Source of the DNA: Bacteroidia bacterium
Lineage (GTDB): Bacteria > Bacteroidota > Bacteroidia > J057
Assembly: GCA_030731845.1 (NCBI GenBank)
Contig: JANQTF010000085.1
Span: 19,734-56,306 of the forward strand
Length of the DNA: 36,573 nucleotides
Direction of reading: 5' to 3'
Both the position numbers and the translations under genes were made by a program. Below the pieces are notes generated by a model, which was given only the letters and a program-made list of their open reading frames with translations, did not search any database and was not told the DNA's origin. Each line of letters opens with the position of its first letter. Position 1 is the stretch's first letter. Positions 7,979 through 14,903 of the stretch are shown here, piece by piece.

Positions 7979-9412
7979 CTAGGCTACATCTTGCTTGGTG
8001 GGCTCATTGGCACTGAGGCAAGGATTGATTTCCAGGACTTTCAGCCGGAGCCACTTTTGAAAAAAAGAATTTGGAATCTCCTGAAGGGCAGCCCATAGAT
8101 CCTGGAGATCTTCGCTGGAAGTAGATCTCACCAGTTTTTCCATCAGGCGAATCTTCAAGACGCTGGACTGCTGAAAGCTGGTGGAGAGTTCGTCGTGACG
8201 CATGATAAAGAATTTGAGCGAGCGCAAAGGACTTTCGAGTTCGGTGCGCTCGCCTTGTTCATACCGGAGGCAGATCACCTTGGTGCGGGCGGTTACCTCA
8301 TAAGAGATATGCCCAAATTTTTCCTTAAAATAATGAAAGGCCTCCGGGATGGCCCTGATCGCAAAAGCATAGTTGCCCAGATTATACCGCAGTGTTTCCT
8401 CTCGTTCTTGTGGGGGGACAAATGCGATATAGTCGTGGATCAAGGCCAGTACTTCCTCAAATGCTTCCGTGTGAAGCCCTGTGGCCACGATATTGCTGAA
8501 CATTTTGGAAGGAATATAGCCGCCAAAGAAGACAAGCTTCTGCTGGATTCCCCATATATAAACTTCAAAAAGCAGACTACTGGCAGAACCGCTCTCAGCC
8601 TGATTATGTGCCTTGATGAGATGGTTTGATAAGTAGATGAACATATTCTTCCGTTCTTCAAGTCCGGCTAAATGACTGTTGTCTTTAAACAGCTTGAGGA
8701 GACCAGGGATGTCTTCGATGCCCTGATACAGGCGGATCATGTGGGCATATATGTCCAGCAAAGGACTGTCCTCTTTCTCGAGCCGGGATTCTACCTGCGC
8801 CAGCAAATCCTTTAACTCATAGGAAGGCAAGGTGTAGGCGTGGAATCCAGACTCCCCCCATGCTACCAGCAGCATCCGCAATTTCTCGTGCAGCCAAAAA
8901 AGATCAAACTGATCGTGATAGGTCTCGATCAGGCGAGAACTTCGCTGATGCCGGATTGCATGCGCCTTCTCTTCATTCAATAGCTCAAATTTTACCCGGT
9001 GGTAAAAGGCGTCGCGCACAGGCTGACTCTCGATACGTCGATGCACCTTGTTGAGCTCTGCATGAAATAGCTCAGGAGATTTTCGGTCGTTGAGACCCCG
9101 AATCAGATACAAGTCGCGGCTTGTCTGGTCTTTGCGAAAGGCCTGAATGGAAATAAATTCTTCAAAATAATGGGTGAGATGATTCTCCAGCCGCCGAAAT
9201 GAGGCATGGGACAAGGGTTTTTCTGGGATTGGAGCATCAGGAAACAAAGCCGACCATGTGTCTTCAGGGTTGCTTTCTGCAACAATGTGGCGATACAAGA
9301 TCCCAACGGATTGCATGGACGCTGTAAGCTCACTCGTCAACCAGCGTTCAAAATGGTTCCGCTCCTTGTTGGTCAGTGACTCATATAAAGTAACAACTTT
9401 CCTGGCTTGCAT
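7979..9412 (-). CDS. Unrecognised helical repeat-like cytoplasmic protein
   Basis: 477 residues, no signal peptide or membrane segment. Not recognised. The sequence is almost entirely amphipathic helix (for example LYESLTNKERNHFERWL at the start, and many Leu/Phe/Tyr-rich segments of about 35 residues), compatible with a TPR-like solenoid. No enzyme motif was found. Similar unnamed proteins occur in Saprospiria as far as I recall. It is transcribed toward the T9SS mini-protein and away from the outer-membrane barrel gene, with 191 bases between it and the latter. Codon use looks like its neighbours. Confidence 0.7.
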   Translation of the reverse strand: MQARKVVTLYESLTNKERNHFERWLTSELTASMQSVGILYRHIVAESNPEDTWSALFPDAPIPEKPLSHASFRRLENHLTHYFEEFISIQAFRKDQTSRDLYLIRGLNDRKSPELFHAELNKVHRRIESQPVRDAFYHRVKFELLNEEKAHAIRHQRSSRLIETYHDQFDLFWLHEKLRMLLVAWGESGFHAYTLPSYELKDLLAQVESRLEKEDSPLLDIYAHMIRLYQGIEDIPGLLKLFKDNSHLAGLEERKNMFIYLSNHLIKAHNQAESGSASSLLFEVYIWGIQQKLVFFGGYIPSKMFSNIVATGLHTEAFEEVLALIHDYIAFVPPQEREETLRYNLGNYAFAIRAIPEAFHYFKEKFGHISYEVTARTKVICLRYEQGERTELESPLRSLKFFIMRHDELSTSFQQSSVLKIRLMEKLVRSTSSEDLQDLWAALQEIPNSFFQKWLRLKVLEINPCLSANEPTKQDVA

Positions 9413-9603
9413 AGGTGTGAAGAAAAAATGAACAATTCTGGATTCATAAGATAAGAAAAAAAACTTATTGGTCGCTTATGGGCCATTTTTAGCCTCCTCC
9501 TGATTTCCTAATCTTGAACAAGAATCGAAAGAGTGGATTGAACAAATCCCGATTGGGGCGCAAATTATGGTTGTGTATCACCCGCTAGAAAATTTGCCCG
9601 AAG

Positions 9604-12003
9604 ATGAAAAAATCCCTGCTCTGTATTGCGTTGGTATGTTGGGTAATGAGTGGGTGGGCGCAGGTCAGGGTAACTGGCCAATTGGCCACACGGGATCATG
9701 AGCCAGTAGGGTTTGCTTCTGTGCAGTTGCTGATGGATTCTACCCTCTTGGCAGGGGCCCTCTCAAGAGAGGATGGAACATTTGAACTTTCATGTATCTG
9801 TCCAGACACGACTGGCTATTTACTCCGGATTCGACATTTGTCCACGCTTACCTACCAGCAATCGCTGGCATCAGGATCACAATCTCTTGGTACGCTTGTC
9901 CTCGAAGCAGATACATCCCGCAGCATCGAGACAGTTTCGATCACTGCTGCTGCTACTTTATATGAACGGAGGGCTGATCGCTTCGTGTTTTTTGTTGAAA
10001 ATAGCCCCCTCGCCAGCGGAGGCGATGGGTTGGATGCCTTATCCTTAACCCCTGGACTGCTTGTGACCCAGGAGGCCATCAATCTTGCGGGAAGGGGTGG
10101 GGTGATCATCACCGTGAACAATCGGACAATTGCGCTCTCTGGCACCGATCTCATTGCCTATCTGCGGGCACTGCCCGCTGCCAACATCAAAAAAATCGAG
10201 GTGATTGCAAACCCCGATGCCCGTTACGAAGCCGAAGGGAGTTCGGGGATTATCAATATCGTAATGAAAAAGCCTATGGGGGAAGGCTGGGAAATTCGTT
10301 CTTCCAGCACATGGGAACAGCGAAGCAAGCCTTCATTTTCAGAAAATCTCAGCTTCAACCTCAGGAAAAAAGCGCTGAATCTATACGGGTTCTATAATCC
10401 CCGTATGCGACAAGCCCGGACCATAGAAGAGACGGAGGTCAACTATGCAGATAGTTATTGGCTCACCAATAATCTACGCAGAGAAGGGCTTCAAAGCCAT
10501 AGTTATCAACTTGGTGCCGATATGCAGCTAGGCGATCGCACGGTGCTTGGGCTTGTAAGCGAAGGGGTGCTCACTGGCAGGAGTAGCGAGGATGCCACGG
10601 CAACTACCAACGTATTTTCTTCAGAAAACGCGATCGACTCTGTGTTTGAAGTGACGAATACCATTCGACGAAAAGTAGCCTATCAGGCCGTGAATGCAAA
10701 CATTCGGCACCAACTCGACACCATAGGCAGCACATTTTCCGCAGATCTGGATTTCTTTCATTTCGTCAATACCCAACGTCAGGATCTGGGTAGTCTCACG
10801 AGCGCGCCTGGTAAGGAATCGAGGCTTGATCTTTCTCAAAGCGATGCACCTCAGGAGATCACCAATTACAGTGCAAAGTTTGATTTCTCTCATGTATTGC
10901 CTCAACAGCAGCAAATAGAGTGGGGCGCCAAAGTCACCAGAACCATTACCACCAATGATTTTGAATTCAGGGTATGGGATGGCCAAGCATTTGGAAGGGA
11001 TCCCCTGCGTAGCAATGAGTTTCGCTATACCGAAGACATCCAGGCTGCCTACGTCTCCTATGATCGGAGCTGGGATCACACACAACTCGAACTCGGTCTG
11101 CGGGGCGAAAATACATTGGTTCGTGGGGAGTCCCTCACCCTCGATACCGTGAACACACAGCAGTATTTTCGCGTGTTTCCGAGCATCTTTGTTCAAAGGG
11201 ATCTTGGTGACAATCACAAAGCCAACCTTTATTATGGCATTCGCCTCTCGCGGCCAGAGTTTTGGGAGCTCAACCCTTTCAAATATTATCTCAATCCCTA
11301 TACCTATTCTGAAGGAAATCCGGCTCTTCGGCCCTCATTTACCCACAATCTTGAGCTCACCTACAGCTTCAAGGACACTTATAGCCTCACGATTGCAGGT
11401 TCTGTTACCGAAAATCACTTTCAGCAGGTGCCGGTAGTGGCCAGTGGCGATAATTTTTTCTATTACACCCGGGACAATGTCGGCACCCAGCAATCTTTGG
11501 GTATTTCCATTTTTGCGCCCTTCAGCCTCAGCGATTGGTGGAAGATCGACCTTTCGGCCTGGGCGGCGCTCAATGCTCAGCGCACTCCCTATCTCGAAGG
11601 CGAAGTGGCCTATGTGCAGCCCTATCTGTGGACAGGCTTGAACCAACGCTTCATTTTTAGTGAAAAGGCAGGGCTTTCTGTGCAAATCAATAGCTCATAT
11701 AGCACCCGAAACCAAAGCTTTTTATATCAGCAGGAAGGAATTTTTTTGACCAATGTGAGTCTGAGAAAAGATCTTTTCAAGGGAAAGGGAAGCCTGAATG
11801 TGGCCTTGTATGATGTCTTCTATACCTTTCCTTATCGGGTAAATGTGGATTTTTTAGATCAGCAAATGAGCTTCAAAAACAGTCCGGAGACCCGCTATCT
11901 CCAGGTGACTTTTTCATACAGGTTTGGACAGGATCAGGTAAGGGGGCAACAGTATCGGGAAAAAGGCAACCAACAAGAGCGAAGCAGATCCGGGATTAGA
12001 TAG
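9604..12003 (+). CDS. TonB-receptor-like outer-membrane beta-barrel protein with N-terminal carboxypeptidase-regulatory-like domain
   Basis: 799 residues. Signal peptide 1-20 (ending SGWAQ). Residues about 22-100 form a CarboxypepD_reg-like beta-sandwich (RVTGQLATRDHEPVGFASV). Residues about 110-215 are a plug domain with DALSLTPGLLV, GRGGVIITVNNR and IEVIANPDARYEAEGSSGI, which is very typical. The remainder is the OMP_b-brl_3-type barrel (GFYNPRMRQ, RLSRPEFWELNPFKYY, NPALRPSFTHNLELTY), closing with VTFSYRFG. These proteins take up or export small substrates or peptides across the outer membrane. It is 189 bases upstream of the peptide precursors on the same strand. It may serve the RiPP locus as export or re-uptake channel, but it could equally be independent. 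No clear terminator was seen between them. Confidence 0.85.
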   Translation: MKKSLLCIALVCWVMSGWAQVRVTGQLATRDHEPVGFASVQLLMDSTLLAGALSREDGTFELSCICPDTTGYLLRIRHLSTLTYQQSLASGSQSLGTLVLEADTSRSIETVSITAAATLYERRADRFVFFVENSPLASGGDGLDALSLTPGLLVTQEAINLAGRGGVIITVNNRTIALSGTDLIAYLRALPAANIKKIEVIANPDARYEAEGSSGIINIVMKKPMGEGWEIRSSSTWEQRSKPSFSENLSFNLRKKALNLYGFYNPRMRQARTIEETEVNYADSYWLTNNLRREGLQSHSYQLGADMQLGDRTVLGLVSEGVLTGRSSEDATATTNVFSSENAIDSVFEVTNTIRRKVAYQAVNANIRHQLDTIGSTFSADLDFFHFVNTQRQDLGSLTSAPGKESRLDLSQSDAPQEITNYSAKFDFSHVLPQQQQIEWGAKVTRTITTNDFEFRVWDGQAFGRDPLRSNEFRYTEDIQAAYVSYDRSWDHTQLELGLRGENTLVRGESLTLDTVNTQQYFRVFPSIFVQRDLGDNHKANLYYGIRLSRPEFWELNPFKYYLNPYTYSEGNPALRPSFTHNLELTYSFKDTYSLTIAGSVTENHFQQVPVVASGDNFFYYTRDNVGTQQSLGISIFAPFSLSDWWKIDLSAWAALNAQRTPYLEGEVAYVQPYLWTGLNQRFIFSEKAGLSVQINSSYSTRNQSFLYQQEGIFLTNVSLRKDLFKGKGSLNVALYDVFYTFPYRVNVDFLDQQMSFKNSPETRYLQVTFSYRFGQDQVRGQQYREKGNQQERSRSGIR

Positions 12004-12192
12004 CGTGACAACAGGACTAAGAGTACCCTGAAAACAATCAGTTGATCTTCTGGCATTTGCCTTTGCGGATGCGAGATCTGAAGGAGCCATGTGAATGACT
12101 CAGGAGAAGCTATGTGCTTAGCCCACGCATCGCACAGGACCCAATCTGCATGAATATGTTCACTCAATTTTTACTTCTAATATTCTCATTCA

Positions 12193-12423
12193 ATGAAAAA
12201 CAAAAACCTCAAAGCCTTGCTCAGTGCGATGCAGAGCGACGCAAGTACAGGAGAATTTGAAAATCTCACAGCAGATCATGCAGACAAAATCCGTGGAGGC
12301 CTTAGTTCCAGCAATGGCACCTGTAGCAATGGCACCTGCGGCGGGTCCAATGGTACTTGTAGCAATGGTACTTGCGGCGGTTCCAGCAATGGTAGCTGTA
12401 ACAACGGGAAATCTTTCTACTAA
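12193..12423 (+). CDS. RiPP precursor peptide 1, GG leader with Asn-Gly-Ser/Thr-Cys repeats
   Basis: 76 residues. Leader 1-36 begins MKNKNLKALLSAM and ends FENLTADHADKIRGG, a double-glycine site for a C39 exporter. The 40-residue core holds five Cys at core positions 8, 13, 20, 25 and 33, each inside an S-N-G-[T/S]-C motif, separated by Gly/Ser linkers, and ends KSFY. Core composition is almost only Ser, Asn, Gly, Thr and Cys. A paralogue with a near-identical leader starts 334 bases later, followed by a radical SAM/SPASM gene and a C39 ABC exporter, which identifies it as the substrate of that pathway. The Asn-Gly-x-Cys repeats are the likely modification sites. This is not a lanthipeptide or azole locus, as no LanB/LanC or YcaO-type enzyme is present. 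Confidence 0.85.
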   Translation: MKNKNLKALLSAMQSDASTGEFENLTADHADKIRGGLSSSNGTCSNGTCGGSNGTCSNGTCGGSSNGSCNNGKSFY

Positions 12424-12526
12424 CATTCCCTTGTGAGCTGGGAGCTCGGCTCTCTGTCGTCAACTCTGGATTACGGTGTCATCAGACACATCTTTTTCTT
12501 TCTTTTTTACCTCAAGCTTTTTTGTA

Positions 12527-12742
12527 ATGAAAAACAAAAATCTCAAAGCCCTGCTGAGTGCTCTCGAAAGCACTCCTTCTGCTTCAGAATTCGAAAACCT
12601 GACAGCTGAGCACGCCGAAAAAATCCGTGGTGGACTGGGTTCCAACAACGGATCTTGTAGCAATGGAAGCTGTGGCCGCGGCAACAGCGGAGGCTGCTCC
12701 AGCAATGGCAGCTGCAGCAATGGTACTTGCTACTCATTCTAA
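12527..12742 (+). CDS. RiPP precursor peptide 2, paralogue of the preceding precursor
   Basis: 71 residues from ATG 12527, chosen because it gives the same MKNKNLKALLSA leader start as precursor 1. An upstream in-frame ATG would add 17 mostly hydrophobic and Phe/Ser residues absent from the paralogue. Leader 1-36 ends FENLTAEHAEKIRGG. The 35-residue core has five Cys at core positions 8, 13, 21, 27 and 32. Four lie in [S/N]-N-G-[S/T]-C motifs and the middle one in NSGGC. The tail is CYSF. The first two Cys keep exactly the register of precursor 1, while the middle linker has diverged (GRGNSGG). DNA of the two leaders is nearly identical, so they arose by tandem duplication. A strong hairpin follows 13 bases after the stop. 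Confidence 0.85.
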   Translation: MKNKNLKALLSALESTPSASEFENLTAEHAEKIRGGLGSNNGSCSNGSCGRGNSGGCSSNGSCSNGTCYSF

Positions 12743-12755
12743 GTAGCAGCAATCA

Positions 12756-12787
12756 GGAGGACTGCCCGCCCACCGGGCAGTTCCTCC
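12756..12787 (+). terminator. Hairpin between precursor 2 and the maturase gene (terminator or attenuator)
   Basis: GGAGGACTGCCCG at 12756-12768 pairs with CGGGCAGTTCCTCC at 12774-12787 around loop CCCAC, with one bulged base. The stem is GC-rich and followed by the pyrimidine-rich TTCCTGCTTTCT. Its place right after the precursors suggests partial termination or 3'-end protection that gives more precursor than enzyme mRNA. Because the tail is not a pure T run, read-through is likely. Confidence 0.6.
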
Positions 12788-12830
12788 TTCCTGCTTTCTA
12801 ATATCCAACCGAGAAGATATTCATCTCATC

Positions 12831-14225
12831 ATGAATTACAAAGTTTCCTTCTACACTATTTTCACCGAAATTTTGGAAGAATCTCCTTCCTCCTTTGGTG
12901 ACTCCAAGCGCGTGATGTTTGCCTCCCGCACATCGAGCGTCATCGTGATCCGTGAAAAGCATTATCAAATGCTCATGAGCGGCCACTTCTGGGACTTGCC
13001 TCAGCCCTTGCTCGAAGAGCTACTCCGGGCTAAAGCTGTTGTAGAAGAAGATGCAGACGAACTCGCTGAAGTCGTAGGCGAAAACAAGGCAGCCATCGGC
13101 AGCAGCAAGGTGTTGCACTATGTGATTCAACCCACTGCTTACTGCCAGCTCGGTTGTGAATATTGCGGGCAAGAGCATGCCAAGGACTATATTCCCGAAG
13201 ATCTGATGGAAAAAACGCTCTCTCGAATTGAGCTGCTGATCCAGGATCGCAAACCCGAGGTGCTCGATATTGCCTGGTTTGGTGCAGAGCCTTTGGTAGG
13301 TCTCAAGCAGATTCGCATCATGTCCAAAGCTATTCAGGCGCTGGCAGAGAAGTATAACCTGCAGTATGATGCCAGAATGGTCACCAACGGGCTTTCGCTT
13401 AAAGAAAAAATCTACGAAGAGCTCGTTCATGATCTTAAGATTTCTTATTTCGAAATCACCCTCGATGGCACTGATGAGTTTCATGATGAGCGCCGATTCA
13501 CCAAAAAAGGCCGCGGTAAAAGTTTTGATATCATTTTCTCAAACATTCTCAAAATTACCAGCCGCCCCAACTATCATGACGAGGCGCGGATTGCGATCCG
13601 CTGCAATGCCGATGAGCAGAATGCAGCCGGGGTGATCCCACTCATTGAGTTGCTTGGGGAGCACAATCTGCAAGACAAAGTTAATTTCTACATCGCTGCG
13701 GTGTATTCATGGGGCAACGATGCCCACCTGCGTACGCCCATTGAAGAGTTTGCGGTCTGGGAAATTGATTGGTTCCTGGCCATGAAAGAAAATAAACTGG
13801 GTGTGTACCCTATTCCTGAGCGGGTGTACTCTGTGTGCACAGCCGTGATGCCCAACGACGAAGTAGTAGATCCCTACGGCAACCTGTATAACTGCACCGA
13901 GGTCCCCCTTGTGCCAACCTATGAGGGGCGCTATACCACTGGGCACATCAACGAATTTGACAACCTCATCAAACCTGAAGACAAACCATGGAACGATTGG
14001 AACGACCGCATTCTGGCCAAAGATGACCGTTATTGGTGCTCTGGATGTAAAATTTTTCCGGTATGCGGTGGACGCTGCCCCAAAAACTGGGACGATGGTA
14101 TTCCTCCCTGCCCGGTGATGAAGTTCAACATGGAAGACAGACTTGCCCTTACCTACTATCTCTGCAAAGAGCAAGTCTCGGATGTGGCTCTCGATGAAGA
14201 AGAGGTGCCGGAGGCTTCGGCCTGA
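12831..14225 (+). CDS. Radical SAM/SPASM peptide maturase
   Basis: 464 residues, cytoplasmic. Residues about 1-90 resemble the N-terminal, RRE-like leader-binding part of peptide maturases (VIVIREKHYQMLMSG, then PLLEELLRAKAVVEEDADEL). The radical SAM core has the CxxxCxxC cluster at C105, C109 and C112 (YCQLGCEYCGQ) and WFGAEPL in place of GGEPL. The SPASM part binds auxiliary Fe-S clusters: C336, C355, then C403, C406, C412, C416 (CSGCKIFPVCGGRC) and C427. Such enzymes abstract hydrogen with 5'-deoxyadenosyl radical and commonly install thioether or C-C links in ribosomal peptides. Substrates are inferred to be the two Cys-rich peptides directly upstream. It is followed 37 bases later by the DUF2807 gene. 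The acidic tail after 445 may be disordered. The exact linkage type cannot be deduced. Confidence 0.9.
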   Translation: MNYKVSFYTIFTEILEESPSSFGDSKRVMFASRTSSVIVIREKHYQMLMSGHFWDLPQPLLEELLRAKAVVEEDADELAEVVGENKAAIGSSKVLHYVIQPTAYCQLGCEYCGQEHAKDYIPEDLMEKTLSRIELLIQDRKPEVLDIAWFGAEPLVGLKQIRIMSKAIQALAEKYNLQYDARMVTNGLSLKEKIYEELVHDLKISYFEITLDGTDEFHDERRFTKKGRGKSFDIIFSNILKITSRPNYHDEARIAIRCNADEQNAAGVIPLIELLGEHNLQDKVNFYIAAVYSWGNDAHLRTPIEEFAVWEIDWFLAMKENKLGVYPIPERVYSVCTAVMPNDEVVDPYGNLYNCTEVPLVPTYEGRYTTGHINEFDNLIKPEDKPWNDWNDRILAKDDRYWCSGCKIFPVCGGRCPKNWDDGIPPCPVMKFNMEDRLALTYYLCKEQVSDVALDEEEVPEASA

Positions 14226-14262
14226 CCCTGTTCAATATTTTTTACTTTCTAATTATCAGACG

Positions 14263-14862
14263 ATGAAACGCCTATTCATTGCTACAGTTCTCCTTCTGGT
14301 TGTTCAACCCTTCACGCTTATGGCACAAACGACAGATCCAGTTCTCGTTTCCCGTGACATCGATATCGCTAATATCAATAGCTTTCACCTATCTGGATGG
14401 GCTGAAGTGGTGATCATGCCGGGCACACCCCGCATGGTGATTACCGGCACGGAGGAAGATCTTGCCCGCATTCATGAGCAGCGGGACGGGAGTAGCATCA
14501 AGTTGTGGGAGGAAGAGGTTGACAATGATGGTTCATCTGTTCCCTCTCGTAGTACCCCGCAGGTGCTGATTTATTGTTCAGGCATCAAGGAGCTGAGTGC
14601 AAATGGACTTGCGCAGCTTCAGTTGGCAGAGGGGCTGCTCCTCTCCACCCTCACGCTCACCATCGATGGGGTAGCACAGGCTGATATCCACTTGGAGGTG
14701 AATAAGATTCAGGCACGCATATCGGGTGTGGCCAACCTTAGCCTTTCTGGAAAGACCGATTCTGGACTGATCAATGTCTCAGGCATTGGCAGGTACGATG
14801 CCAGGTCTTTTGATCGGGGGCAGGCGATACTACAAGCATCGGGGATTGCTTCTGCGAGGTGA
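14263..14862 (+). CDS. DUF2807 (head GIN domain) putative envelope protein
   Basis: 199 residues from ATG 14263, picked because it opens a clean signal peptide (MKRLFIATVLLLVVQPF, cleavage near LMAQ). An earlier in-frame start would lie inside the maturase gene. The mature part matches the DUF2807 'putative auto-transporter adhesin, head GIN' beta-helix pattern: FHLSGWAEVVIMPG, LSANGLAQLQL, ISGVANLSLSG, LINVSGIGRYDA, that is repeated short strands with Ser-Gly turns. DUF2807 proteins are exported to the periplasm or outer membrane and their role is poorly known. It sits between maturase and exporter in a tight run of genes on one strand (37 and 41 base gaps), so it probably belongs to the peptide operon, perhaps as a periplasmic binding or immunity factor. 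That is inference. Confidence 0.8.
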   Translation: MKRLFIATVLLLVVQPFTLMAQTTDPVLVSRDIDIANINSFHLSGWAEVVIMPGTPRMVITGTEEDLARIHEQRDGSSIKLWEEEVDNDGSSVPSRSTPQVLIYCSGIKELSANGLAQLQLAEGLLLSTLTLTIDGVAQADIHLEVNKIQARISGVANLSLSGKTDSGLINVSGIGRYDARSFDRGQAILQASGIASAR

Positions 14863-14903
14863 TTTTTTTTTAGACCAGTCTCATCATAGTTTGTTTACGT
14901 GGA

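Noticed and set aside
12150-12260. Small open frame of 36 codons (ATG 12150) overlapping the start of precursor 1
   Set aside because: It runs out of frame through a well-supported precursor and shows no leader, Gly-Gly or Cys pattern.
12476-12526. In-frame upstream ATG that would extend precursor 2 by 17 residues
   Set aside because: The extension is hydrophobic and Phe/Ser-rich and absent from the paralogue, while ATG 12527 gives an identical leader start.
12193-14225. Lanthipeptide or azole-type RiPP locus
   Set aside because: The cores have Ser, Thr and Cys, but no dehydratase, cyclase or YcaO enzyme is encoded. The only maturase is radical SAM/SPASM.
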